64,000 nucleotides of DNA from Artocarpus heterophyllus (GCA_025403435.1 CM046349.1:18374004-18438003), one strand, 5' to 3'. Positions 48,672 to 60,625 are shown, counted from the stretch's first letter. Translations and numbers: made by a program. The notes: generated by a model from the letters alone, not told the origin.

Positions 48672-48903
48672 CTTGGTCGGCATGCCGAACCTTCAGTTCG
48701 ACAGGTCGATGGTCACTGATCGGCAGGCCAGACGTGTGGTTCGGTAGGTCGACAGTGGGGCAGAAATAGGCTGGCTCTGCCGGCAGGCTGAACTTCCAGT
48801 TTGGCATGCCGAACTTTCATGGGTCGACAGGCCGATCTTTTTGATCGGCAGGGCGATGAAGCATGACCGGCAGGTCGATCACCCACATCGGCCTGCCAAC
48901 CGA
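48672..48903 (+). repeat. Phased palindromic motif array in the copia-1 leader
   Basis: Ten copies related to GATCGGCAGGCCGAAC, anchors at 48678, 48699, 48721, 48742, 48781, 48802, 48825, 48846, 48868 and 48889. Steps are 21-23 except one 39 where a unit has been lost or decayed. It lies between the primer-binding site and gag, so it is present in the genomic RNA leader. Confidence 0.85.
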
Positions 48904-49394
48904 GAGCTGGAAAATTTCCAAAAAAGGTGCAATTTTCACAGTGCAGTTTTAATTTTATTTTTGAGACGATTCTGAGAAACATTAAATTTGGATATGACCT
49001 AAAATATGAAGTATTTGATTCATACGGGATTGAAGACTTGAAGATGGGAATTATGTGAAGAAGGATACAACTTGAGGATTCAAGGATGAAGAATCGATTT
49101 ATGTCTCGATTATTCACTTGTAATCTTAGTTTTCTATTTTCTAGGATGGAGCCATAATATTACGGTTATTATTATTTTGCTTGTAGCTTTGCTTGATTGC
49201 TTTGCTTGTCTGCATTATAATATGATTTGCCATGTATATTGATAACATATCATATAGAATAGGAAGTGCCGCTCATATTAAAATTGTTCATGCATAGTTT
49301 TAAAATAAAACCTTGACTTCAAAAGATTGAGTGGGAGAAGGTTTTCGAAAAGAGAACCTAAGGCCTCCATCGTTGGTCCATAGGAAGAACATGG

Positions 49395-49700
49395 TGGTCC
49401 CGACCCCTAGGAAGGGATTTCTATCATGTACCAGATTGGATCTCTGAGAGGATAAGGTATTTTAGCATGATTTATGGTTGCACACTCCTAGGTGGTGATT
49501 ATAAATCATAGATAAAATATTGAAACGATGGTTATACACTCACGTTAATTTTATTATTAACCTCCCCTAGGAGCTCTGTTAATAAAATTAATGGCCAAAG
49601 AAACGATTATTAATATATGTTGGATCATACGGGTCCTGGATGGTATACATTAATCAGGAGGGGATCCGTATTCCTGATTGAATTTGGCATGACTCCCCTA
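49395..49700 (+). repeat. CCTAGG-centred palindromes in the copia-1 leader
   Basis: CCCCTAGGAAGG (about 49401), CTCCTAGGTGG (about 49487), CCCCTAGGAGCT (about 49565) and CCCCTAGGAGCT (about 49685) recur at 80-120-bp spacing before gag. The same words occur in copia-2 near 61310-61605. Confidence 0.65.
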
Positions 49701-49867
49701 GGAGCTTGTTGAATTCTGAGTTGGGAATTATCGTTGTAAGGTTGCGATATTTTTAAGGTTTTGACACATAAACACATTTGTATGATTTTTACATAATTGT
49801 GTTATCTTACTAAATTATTATATGTTTGCTTATGTTTGGTATATGATTCTTTATTGTAGATTAAAAA

Positions 49868-51019
49868 ATGTCTAAAAACGCTTTATAATCGATACTTGAC
49901 AAAAACCAATTAACCAGTGAGAATTACAATGATTGGAAACGGAACCTGGATATCGTCCTATCCTTTGAGAAACTAAAATATGTTCTGACAACCCCTTGTC
50001 CTCCCGAGCCTACGGGAGACTCATCTAATGAGCAATTCCAAGCGTATGACCGCTGGAAAGATGCCAATGATCAGGCCCGCTGCTATGTTATGGCCAGCAT
50101 GAATAATGTACTGCAGGCTCAACATCAAGATTATGAGACTGCGAAGCAGATCTTGGATAATCTTGAGGACATGTTTGGAGGCCAGGCCATAACAAAGCGG
50201 CAAGGGGCGCTTTGGAAACTTCTTAACTATAGACAGAGATCGGGGACATCTGTAAAGGAACATATGATGTTGGTCATGGGTTACCTTGCTGAGGCTCAAA
50301 CCAATGGAGCCGACATTGATGCTGAAACTCAGATGACTATGGTCTTTGAGACTCTGTCTAAGGAATTTATTCTATTTAGAGCTACATTTAATTTGAGCAA
50401 TAGACGGGATATGACCTTGACAGAACTGATGAAACAGTTGCAGGAGTTTGAACTGATGATCAGGGAGTCTCTTGTGGGTGGAGAGGCCAACATGGTAGTT
50501 GCTTCTGGTTCCAATTCTAACTCTGGAAATGGAAAGAAGCAACTGGCCAAGAATGGGATGTCTTCTGTTCCTGCTAATACCAAAAGCAAGAAGAAGAAGA
50601 AGAAGAACCCAAAGAAGCTTAAATGCTTCTTCTGTGGTAAAATCTGGTATATTAAGAAGCATTGCAAGGACTTCCTTTCCAAAGGAGGTAGGTGTGATCT
50701 TCTCTATTTAGAAACTTGTTTGGTTGAGGAATCTAGTGACATTTGGGTCATAGATTCCGGTGTAACTAATCATGTTTATGTTTCTCCACAGGGGTTCAAA
50801 GAAACGAGAAGTCTGCTACATGAGGACTTCACGCTTTGGATGGGTGATGGATCCTTGGTCTCAGCAGAAGCAGTGGGAGACGTCCATCTTTACTTTGATA
50901 ATTATAGGAATTTATTTTTGCAAGATTGTTTTTATGTTCCTAAATTTAAAAGGAATTTAATTTTTGTATCTTGTTTATTTAAAGACTCCTACATGGTATC
51001 TTTTATTGAAAAGTGGTGA
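49868..51019 (+). pseudogene. copia-1 gag and protease region
   Basis: The start is MSKNAL followed by a stop (TAA at 49886), where copia-2 has a serine codon. After this the frame is open from 49889 to 51016. It contains the copia Gag core (ENYNDWKRNLDIVLSFEKLK, then LDNLEDMFGGQ), a Lys-rich tract, a zinc knuckle CFFCGKIWYIKKHC with Tyr in place of the metal-binding His, and the protease active-site WVIDSGVTNHV. From 51017 the frame is lost relative to copia-2. Confidence 0.88.
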
Positions 51020-52033
51020 TTTGTAAAAACAAATCTTTTATCTATTCTGGATGGATGCAAAATAATCTATATTTTATCAAACCTAAGATGGACTTATTGC
51101 CTAGTGCTGAGATGAATGATAATAACTCCAAAGACTTAAAACTTCTCACTCTAATAAGACTTATATTTGGCATTTGCGCCTTGGTCACATTAACCTGAAT
51201 AGGATTCAAAGGTTGGTAAGGGATGGACCTTTAAGTCACTTGAAGGTGGAATCTATACCTCAATGTGAATCTTTTTTGGAGGGTAAAATGACCAAAAGAC
51301 CATACGGGTCTAAAGGCAATAGGGCCGAAGGGGTTCTAGAACTTATGCATAGTGATGTTTGCGGACCGATGAACATCCGGGCACGAGGAGGGTATGAGTA
51401 CTTCGTCACTGTTATTGATGATTACTCAAGATATGGGTATGTGTGCCTAATGCACCACAAAAGTGAAACTTTTGACAAGTTCAGGGAGTTTCGACTGAAG
51501 TGGAAAAGCAATTGGGTAGACCCATAAAAGCACTTCAATCCGATCGAGGTGGAGAATACCTTTCTGATGAGTTCTTGGGACACTTGTTAGAGAATGGGAT
51601 TTTATCCCATTTGACTGCGCCGGGCACTCCGCAGCAGAATGGCATAGCGGAGAGAAGAAATAGGACTTTGTTGGACATGGTCAGGTCTATGATGAGTTAT
51701 TCATCATTACCTTTATCTTTTTGGGGATATGCACTACAAACTACATGTTATCATTTTAACAATGTGCCTTCAAAATCGGTCCCTAAAACTCCTCACGAGT
51801 TGTGGACAAGAAGGAAGACATCTTTAAACCATATTCATATATGGGGATGTCCAGCTCATGTCCTGTTTAAGGATTCGAATAAGTTGGAAGCACGTTCAGA
51901 AGTTTACATGTTTGTAAGATATCCAAAAGGGACTAAAGGGGGTTATTTTTATCACCCGAAGGAAAATAAAGTCGTGGTTTCTGCTAATGCAACTTTCCTT
52001 GAGGAGAGTTACATAGACGACTTTAAACCTTGA
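51020..52033 (+). pseudogene. copia-1 integrase region
   Basis: The pre-integrase zinc region has LRLGHINLNRIQRLVRDGPL and CESFLEGKM (Phe where copia-2 has the second Cys). The core has HSDVCGPM (first Asp), [13 protein letters not shown] (second Asp) and [14 protein letters not shown] (Glu). A one-base loss near 51500 splits the frame (51174-51527 and 51500-52033). The C-terminal part ends with SYIDDFKP and a stop where copia-2 has Gln. Confidence 0.88.
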
Positions 52034-52189
52034 AGCAGAGTGGTGCTTGAGGAGTTAAGGAGTGATCAAATCACTCTGTAGGTTCCAAATGAAACCGTTC
52101 CGATCAGTGTAGAAAAACTAAACAAACTTGAACAACAATCTCAGGGGCTTCGGCGTAGTGGGAGGATCGGGCGTCAACTTGAGAGGTAT

Positions 52190-53818
52190 ATGTTCAATGG
52201 GGAGGTCTTCTTGGCTGAACCGGATGAAAATGACAAGGATCCTTATACTTACGCAGAAGCTATGGAGGATGTTGATTCAAAACTCTGGACAGAGGCCATG
52301 AACATAGATATGAAGTCTATGGAGACTAATCAGGTCTGGGAGCTTGTGTATCTTCCCGAAGGGGTAAAACCCATAGGGTGTAAGTGGATCTACAAGAGGA
52401 AAAGAGGAGTTGACGAAAAGGTCGAAACCTTTAAGGCTAGACTAGTAGCTAAGGGTTATACGCAAAAGGAAGGAATCGATTATGAGGAAACCTTTTCATC
52501 TATAGCCATGCTTAAGTGCATCCGGATTCTCTTATCCATAACTGCCGCTCTCAACTATGAGATTTGACAGATAGATGTCAAGACGGCTTTTCTAAATGGC
52601 TATCTTGATGAGTCCATTTATATGGAACAGCCAGACGGGTTCAAGGTCATGGGTCAGGAGGGTAAGGTTTGTAAGCTGTTAAAGTCAATTTATGGACTTA
52701 AGTAGGCTTCTCGTTCTTGGAACATAAGATTTGATAAGGTGATCAAGACGTATGGGTTCTCACAAAATGTGGATGAACCATGTGTTTATAAATACATAAA
52801 AGATGGAAAGGTAGTTTTTCTACTACTCTAGGTAGATGACATTCTACTAATTGGCAATGACGTTGGGGCATTGTCATCGGTCAAATTATGGTTGACCAAG
52901 TAGTTTGACATGAAGGACTTGGGTGAGGCTAATTTTGTTCTCGATATCTAGATTTTTCGGGATAGGAAGAACAAAATGATAGCTTTGTCACAAGCTGGCT
53001 ACATAGATAAAATTCTCAGGAGGTTTGCAATGCAGGATTCCAAGAAAGGTGGGCAACCATCTAGGTCTGGAATTACTCTTTCTAAGAAAGACTCTCCAAA
53101 GTCTTATGAAGAAAGAGAACACATGAAGAAGGTGCCTTATGCTTCAGCAGTGAGTAGTCTCATGTATGCCATGCTTTGCACACGACCGGATATTAGCTAT
53201 GCGGTCGGGATTGTAAGTCGATTTCAGGCGGATCCAAGATCGAACCACTAGGTTGCGGTAAAGCATATTTTTAAGTACCTGCAAAGGACTCGAGGGTATA
53301 TGCTAGTATATTCGGGTGAGGATCTGATTCCTCTAGGATATACTGATTCAGATTTTCAATCCTGTCTAGATTCTAGGAAATCGACTTTGGGGTTTGTGTT
53401 TACTCTGGGTGGTGGTGCCATTTGTTGGAGAAGTGCAAAGCAAGATTGCACTTCAGATTAAACGATGGAGGCCGAGTATGTGACAGCTAGTGATGCTTCG
53501 AAAGAAGCAGTGTGGCTCTACAAGTTCCTTGGGGATCTTGAGGTTGTTCCTAGCATGGATAAGGCAGTATAACTATATTGTGATAACAGTGCAGCGGTAG
53601 CTAATGCTAAGGAACCAAGATTTCACAAGAAGAGTAAACATATTGATCGGAAGTATCACGTGATAAAGGACTTCGTTGAGGGAGGGCATGTCACGGTGTG
53701 CAAGATCGCGTCAGAGGACAATTTAGCTGATCCATTTACGAAGACACTTACAGGGAGAGTCTTCGAGAAACATGTGGAAGCTATGGGGATGCGAGATTTG
53801 TTGTATTTACTCACTTAG
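52190..53818 (+). pseudogene. copia-1 reverse transcriptase and RNase H region
   Basis: [53 protein letters not shown], then QIDVKTAFLNGYLDESIYM, SIYGLK(stop)ASRSW and (stop)VDDILLIGND. RNase H: LGYTDSDFQSCLDSRKSTLG, EAEYVTASDASKEAVWL, LYCDNSAAVANA and DNLADPFTK. Stops at 52565, 52703, 52829, 52901, 52949, 53249 and 53570 fall mostly where the family has Gln or Trp. Confidence 0.9.
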
Positions 53819-53819
53819 T

Positions 53820-53832
53820 GCAAGTGGGAGAT
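53820..53832 (+). promoter_or_regulatory. Polypurine tract of copia-1
   Basis: GCAAGTGGGAGAT directly before the 3' LTR start TGTTAGAT; AAGTGGGAGAT is the common copia form. Confidence 0.85.
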
Positions 53833-55859
53833 TGTTAGATATGTATGCCCTAAGGAGTAAAAATGTAATACGTTTTTAGAGACATTTTTATCAATAAAGA
53901 ATTTATTCATTTACATATACCAAATCTTGTCTTCTTTACATTCATATTTGTTAAATGTATGTTAAGCAAACAGTAGTCTGAGACTGTTGGTCTAAACCTT
54001 TAAGAGTTGGGCATATGATGGGCTGATTATGCGGAAGACACGATTCTTAAGGTAACGGTCTAAAACATATGATCCGCAATCGAGGGAATAAAGTTGGGTG
54101 CTTTATTCATGCAAAGATTGTTATGTTGTCTATATCCCTATTGGGAGATGGTTTGTCTTGACCATCGGAGTTGGACTCCGTGGATAGAAACATTGGCTCG
54201 TTGTCATAGGTGACGATGTGTTGGATCGTTACATAAAGTGAATTGATTTGGATTAATAATTCTGTCTTGACAAATCAATTCACTTTAGACAATCATTTAT
54301 ATTGTATCTAAATCCTAAGATGAATAGTGGGCCCGTTGTACTCGACTTGTGTCTTTTGATGTACCAATAGGGTGACACCCACATCTCTATAGTGGTATGC
54401 ATGCCGGTACGTTGGAGACAGTGACTCTTGATAGTGTAAACTTGTTATTCATAGATATAGAATCCATAGCTTCCTCTTTAGGAGTAATGATATCCTCTTA
54501 TATGCGTTATCCTATGATTGGAAAACTAGAGCGCTCAACCATTTGGATGCATAGGTGTAACCGAATGGTATACTATCTTTGGATGGTAAGTTTTCTAATG
54601 GTGAGATAATGGAACGTAAGATAAAAATAATCAGGAAGGTAAGACATAATTTGTCCTTAAGCTGATTATGGATTATCATATGAGTATACGATACACTATG
54701 ATATGTCATGGAGACTTAGCTATACGGGCTTCGTAATTCTATAAAGTTTAAGAGTGCAGCTCCAAGCTTTTAGTGGAGTAGGCGTTGGAGTTGATAATTG
54801 TGAAATGCATATATGGGATATTGGGTTTCATATTATCGAGAGCTTGAACTTTATAGGTCCATTTTGGTCCCCTTGGCTAGCTCACAAAATCCTGTAACGA
54901 TACGGCGTGCTTTTTCAATAATTGGTGACTTATGTCGGATTTATCGAATTAGTTTAAAATTTGAAAGAATCAAATAATTCATGTCTATTTATTGGTTAAA
55001 TTAATTTTGTAATAAAATTAATTTAAGATAAACTTGTTGAATTATGGGGATCGGATAATTCTTGTCTATTTATCGATTAATTTAATTGGATAAATTAAAT
55101 CAAGATAAACTTGTAGAATTATTGTGAATTGATTTATTTTCTTAGAGATTATCTTGATAAAGTTTGTTTTGATCAGATAACTTCTCTATTAGGTTATTTG
55201 AATAAAAAATGAGACTTTATCCTATAGAATCTCGGGTGGAAAATAAAATATTCGCGGAGATATTTATGTGGCAGTTCGGCCTGCCGATCTACGTGTTTTG
55301 CCTGTCGATGGAGCCTGTTCAGCCTGCCAATCAACGAGAGATAAGATTACACATTTTCACGTCGATCTTATCAGATATTGATCCAAACTTGATTCTGTTT
55401 CATGTTTTTGAGACCTAATCTGATAAGGACTGACCCTAGGACTAATCGCTATATAAAGGGAGTAAGTCTCATGAGTTACTCAGATCACTTGAGAGTTAAG
55501 AGTGATACTCTTCTGGTGAGCATCTGAAAACTCCCTGAGAGCTTTTGTTCACAAATCACGAACACTAGCTTTGGGTTCTCTCAATTGGTTGGAAGGAGAG
55601 TCACTAGTGGAAGAGCTGTACGTGTGAGCCCACACTCACTCCGATCATGGATAGAGAATTGAAAAGAAGACCAGTTGGTTGAGGCTCTTCTGGAACGTTA
55701 CTTCTCTTCACGGGTCGCGAAAGTTCTTCGGTACATAAAGGTTAGTAAGATCTGTCTAATTTATACATATAGCATGTCAAACTTGTGTTTTGGAAAAATA
55801 CTCTGATGTTAAAATTTTTAAAATTTCCGCTGCGCACCTTACACTTATTTTTTCCAACA
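53833..55859 (+). repeat. 3' LTR of copia-1
   Basis: Starts TGTTAGATATG and ends TTTCCAACA. Its phased array has three units (anchors 55277, 55298, 55320); the fourth seen in the 5' LTR is deleted. TATA at 55450. Confidence 0.92.
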
Positions 55860-56061
55860 AGCTAACTATTACCAACGGTTTATTGAGGGGTATTCGAAGA
55901 AAGCCAATCTTCTCATGGATTTGCTAAAGAAAGAGAAGTAGTGGGAATGGACGGAGGATTGTCAGACAACCTTTGAGGAAATTAAGTGTGCGGTGACCTC
56001 AAAACCTATGTTACGGTTACCTGACTTTGAGTTTCCTTTCGATGTCTACATAGATGCATCT
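55860..56061 (+). pseudogene. Ty3 pol fragment, downstream half
   Basis: Resumes the fragment at 45788-46114 in the same frame: ANYYQRFIEGYSKKANLLMD, TTFEEIKCAVTSKPMLRLPD and FPFDVYIDAS, the RT connection and start of RNase H. One stop occurs after KKEK. Broken at 56061 by the reverse copia LTR. No continuation is seen before the window ends. Confidence 0.85.
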
Positions 56062-58088
56062 TGTTGGAAAAATAGTACGTAACAAAATTTTAAAAATTTT
56101 ATATCAGAGAATTTTCTAAAACACAAGTTTGACATGCTATGTGCATAAATTAACTAGATCTTACTAACCTTTGTATGTCGAAAAGCTTCTGCAATCAGTT
56201 AAGAGACGTAACGTTCTAAAAGAGCCTTAACCAACTGGTCTTCTTTGCTATTCTCTATCCACGATCAGAGTGTGTGTGGGCTCACACGTACAGCTCTTCC
56301 ACTAGGTGACTCTCCTTCCAACCAATTGAGAGAACCCAAAGCAAGTGTTTGTGATTTATGAACAAGAGTTCTCAGGGAGTTTTTAGATTCTCACCAGTAG
56401 AGTATCACTCTTAATCTCTCAATTGATCTGAATAACTTATGTGACTTACTCCCCATTTATAAAGGTTGGGCCTAGGGTCAGTCTTTTTCTGATTAGGTCT
56501 CAAAATTTGAATCAGAATCAAATTCGGATCAATATCTGATAAGATCCATGTAAAAACGCGTGATCTTATCCTTCGCTCATCAGCAGGCTGATCAAGTTGA
56601 TCGGTAGGCCGAACAGGCCCCATCGACAAGCCAAACTTGAGGATCGACATGCTGAACTGCCGATTAATATCTCAGCAAATCTTTTATTTTCCACCCGAGA
56701 TTCTATAGGATAAAGTCTCAGTTTTAATTCAAATAACCCAATAGAAAAGTTATCTGATTAAAATAACTTTATCTAGATAATCTCTAGGAAAATAAATGAA
56801 TTCCTAACAATTCTACAAGTTTATCTTGATCTAATTTATTCAAAATTAAATCAACCGATAAACAGACAAGAATTATCCGATCCCAATAATTCAACAAGTT
56901 TATCTTGAATTAATTTTATCACAAAATTAATTCAATCGATAAACAGACATGAATTATTTGATTCTTTTGAATTTCAACCAATCTAACAAATCTGACATAA
57001 GTTACCAATTAGTGGAAAAGCACGCCGTATCGTTACAGAATGTTGTGAGCTAACAAAGGGGACCAAATGGACCATATAGTTTAAGCTCCCGATAATTATG
57101 AAACCCAATATCCCAGATTTACATTTCATAATTATCAACTCCAACACTACTCCACTAAAAGCTTGGAGCTGCACTCTCGAACTACATAGAATTACGAAGC
57201 CTGTATAGCTAAGTCCGCATGACATATCATAATGCATCGTGTCCCCATATGATGATCCATAATCAGCTTAAGGACAAGTTCTGTCTTACCTTCCTGATTA
57301 TTTTTATCTTACGTTCCATTATCTTTCTATCAGAAAACTTACCATCCAAAGATAGTATACCATTCAGTTACACCTAAGTATCCAAATGGTTGAGGGCTCC
57401 AGTTTTCCAATTATAGGATAACGCATATAAGAGGATATCACACACCTAAAGAAGAGCTATGGATTTCATATATATGAATAACAGGTCACGCTATCAGAGT
57501 CATGCCTCCAACGTACCAACATGCATACCACTATTAAGATGTGGGTGTCACCCTTTGGTACATCAAAAGACACAAGTCAAGACAACGGGCCCACTATTCA
57601 TCTCAGGATTAAGATACAATACAAATGATTGTCTAAAGTGAATTGATTTGTCGAGATAGAATTATTAATCCAAATCAATTCACATTATGTCTCGATCCAA
57701 CACATCGTCACCTATGACAACATTTCAATGTTTCTATTCACAGAGTCCACCTCCGATGGTCAAGACAAACCATCTCCCGATAGGGATATAGACAACATAA
57801 CAATCTTTACATGGATAAAGTGCCCAATTTCATTCCCTCGATTGCGGATCTTACGATTTAGATCATTACCTTAAGAATCGTGTCTTTCGCATAATCTGTC
57901 CATCATATGCCCAATTCTTAAGGTTTAGACCGACAGTCTCAGACTATTGTTTGTTTATCATACATTCAACAAATATGAATATAAAGAGGACAAGATTTGG
58001 TATATAAACAATAAATAAATTCTTTATTGATAAAAATGTCTTTAAAAACTTATTGCATTTTTACTCCTTGGGGCATATATGTCTAACA
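56062..58088 (-). mobile_element. Solo copia LTR, reverse orientation
   Basis: Reads as the complement of the copia LTR: TGTTGGAAAAATAG at 56062 (complement of the LTR end) and ATATGTCTAACA at 58088 (complement of the LTR start). Flanks CATCT (56057-56061) and CATGT (58089-58093) resemble a target duplication with one mismatch. No internal region is attached, so it is a solo LTR. It carries the phased array in reverse (anchors 56581, 56602, 56624, 56645). It shares variants with the LTR at 58090 (CTGCAATCAG) that copia-1 lacks. Confidence 0.88.
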
Positions 58089-58089
58089 C

Positions 58090-60090
58090 ATGTCTAATAA
58101 GTTTTTGGAGATATTTTTATCAATAAAGAATTTATCTATTATTTATATACCAAATGTTGTCCTTTTTACATTCATATTTGTTGAATGTATTGTAAGCAAA
58201 CAATAATCTGAGACTGTCGGTCTAAACCTTAAGAATTGGACATATGATGAACAGATTGTGCGGAAGACACGATTCTTAAGGTGATGGTCTAAATAGTAAG
58301 ATCTGCAATCGAAGGAATAAAGTTTGGTGCTTTATTCATGTAAAGATTGTTATGTTGTCTATATCCCTATTGGGAGATGATTTGTCTTGACCATCGGAGG
58401 TGGACTCCATGAATAGAAACATTGGCAAATTGTCATAGGTGACGATGTGTTAGATTGGGACATAATATGAACTGATTTAGATTAATAATTCTGTCTTTGC
58501 AAATCAATTCACTTTAGACAATCATTTGTATTGTATCTTAATCCCGAGATGAATAGTGGGCCCGTTGTCTTGACTTGTGTCTTTGATGTACCAAAGGGTG
58601 ACACCCACATCTTAATAGTGATATGCATGTTGGTACGTTGGAGGCATGACTCTAGATAGCGTGACCTGTTATTCATAGATATGGAATCCATAGCTCCTCT
58701 TTAGGAGTAGTGATATTCTCTTATATGCGTCATCCTGTAATTGGAAAACTAGAGCTCTGAACCATTTGGATACATAGGTGTAACCAAATGGTATACTGTC
58801 TGTGGATGGTAAGTTTTTCGATGGTGAGATAATGGAACATAAGATAAAAATAATCGGGAAGGTAAGACAGAACTTGTCCTCAAGCCGATTATGGATCACC
58901 ATATGGGGATACGATGCATTATGATATGTCATGGAGGCTTAGCTATACGGGCTTCATAATTCTATGTAGTTTGAGAGTGCAGCACCAAGCTTTTAGTGGA
59001 GTAGTGTTGGAGTTGATAATTATGAAATGTATATCTGGGATATTGGGTTTTATAATTATTGGGAGCTTGAACTATATAGGTCCATTTGGTCCCCTTTGCT
59101 AGCTCACAGCATCCTGTAACGATACGGTGTGCTTTTTCAATAATTGGTGACTTATGTCAGATTTAGTAGATTGGTTGAAATTCGAAAGAATCAAATAATT
59201 AATATTTGTTTATCAGTTGAATTAATTTTGTGATAAAATTTATTCAAGATAAACTTGTTAAATTGTTGAGATCGGATAATTCTTGTCTGTTTATCAATTG
59301 ATTTAATTTTGAATAAATTAAATCAAGATAAACTTGTAGAATTATTAGAAATTTGTTTATTTTCCTAGAGATTATCTAGATAAAGTTGTTTTAATCAGAT
59401 AACTTTTCTATTGGGTTGTTTGAATTAAAACTGAGACTTTATCCTGTAGAATATCGGGTGGAAAATAAAAGATTCATTGAGATTTTAATCGGTAGTTTGG
59501 CATGCCGATCCACGTGTTCGACCTGTCGATTGGTGTGTTCGGCCTGTCGATTATACAGTTCGGCCTACCGATGAGCGAAGGATAAGATCACGTGTTTTGA
59601 CACGGATCTTATTAGATATTGATCTGAATTTAATTCTGATTCAAATTTTGAGACCTAATCTGATAAGGACTAACCCTAGACCCTGCATCTATAAAGTGGG
59701 AGTAAGTCATGTAAGTTATTCAGATCAATTGAGAGATTAAGAATGATACTCTGTTGGTGAGAATCTAAAAAACTCCCTGAGAGCTCTTGTTCACAAATCA
59801 CGAACACTTGCTTTGGGTTCTCTCAATTGGTTGGAAGGAGAGTCACCTAGAGGAAGAGCTGTATGTGTGAGCCCACACCCACTCCAATCATGGATAGAGA
59901 ATAGCAAAGAATACCAGTTGGTTGAGGCTTTTTTGGAATGTTACTTCTCTTCGCTGATTGCAGGAGCTTTACAACATACAAATGTTAGTAAGATCTGGTT
60001 AATTTATGCATATAGCATGTCAAACTTGTGTTTTAGAAAATACTCTAATATAAAATTTTAAAATTTTTGTTGCGTATTGTTTTTCCAATA
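58090..60090 (+). repeat. 5' LTR of copia-2, 5'-truncated
   Basis: Starts at ATGTCTAATAAGTTTTTGG, matching about base 33 onward of the copia-1 LTR, and ends TTTTTCCAATA (normally CAACA). Four phased palindromes at anchors 59498, 59519, 59540 and 59561, each exactly 21 bp apart. Confidence 0.88.
59494..59576 (+). repeat. Phased palindromic motif array, copia-2 LTR
   Basis: Four units (GTTTGGCATGCCGATC, GTTCGACCTGTCGATT, GTTCGGCCTGTCGATT, GTTCGGCCTACCGATG) at exact 21-bp steps. Confidence 0.85.
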
Positions 60091-60105
60091 ATTGGTATCA
60101 GAGAC
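60091..60105 (+). promoter_or_regulatory. Primer-binding site of copia-2
   Basis: ATTGGTATCAGAGAC follows the LTR; one base differs from the copia-1 site near its end. Confidence 0.85.
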
Positions 60106-60625
60106 ATGGTTTTTATATAAATTTATGAGTTTGTGATCATGTTATATGTATAAATTTTGTGATCTTAATCTCTCCTATGCTTGAATCTGACATAACTTAT
60201 GGTCTCTATCTCCTGTACAAAGAAATGTCCCCTCATTCATAAGTTGTCTTCTATATATTATATATGTTGTGATAGATTATATGGTAAATGTTCATTAATT
60301 AATTATGGTTGATTAAATGGTTATTTAATTAATTATTAATTAATTAATTTATACCAGTTATGGTTTCTTAGAGGTTAGAATGTGTATCTAGGTTTTTCAT
60401 GTAATTAGATGGCGGACTATCATCTCCGTCTAAGAATTATTATTATTATTTTTAAATTTGTAAGAATTTTGTAATTATATAATCATTCGGAGAAGACGGA
60501 TCTAGAAGTATGATGATGGCGCTTCTAAGTATTTCTTGAGTCTCTAATTTTATGTTTTTGAATTGTTGAAAATAAAATTGATGAATTGCATTAAAAATTG
60601 TATTTTCTGGAATGGGAGATTTCTG

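Larger units (their letters stand above)
46115..55859 (+). mobile_element. Full-length Ty1/copia retrotransposon (copia-1, 9.7 kb)
   Basis: LTRs of 2044 and 2027 bp (46115-48158, 53833-55859) flank the primer-binding site, a 1.7-kb leader, gag, protease, integrase, RT and RNase H, and the purine tract. Integrase before RT is the copia order. The element sits inside the Ty3 pol fragment; the sequence resumes at once (SFLGLA then NYYQRFIEGYSKKA), with AGCT duplicated at both sides. Stops and frameshifts occur throughout pol, so it is not autonomous. The two LTRs differ by several bases per 100 in the parts compared by eye, so the insertion is not recent. The copia lineage is not assigned. Confidence 0.92.

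Noticed and set aside
48672..48903. Regularly spaced palindromic repeats resembling a CRISPR array
   Set aside because: Plant nuclear DNA inside a retrotransposon leader; repeats are degenerate, 'spacers' are under 10 bp, and no cas genes are near.
50329..50682. 117- and 96-residue minus-strand ORFs in copia-1
   Set aside because: They are the complement of the Lys-rich gag tract, which reads as a Leu/Phe-rich peptide; the same shadow appears in copia-2 at 62341-62654.
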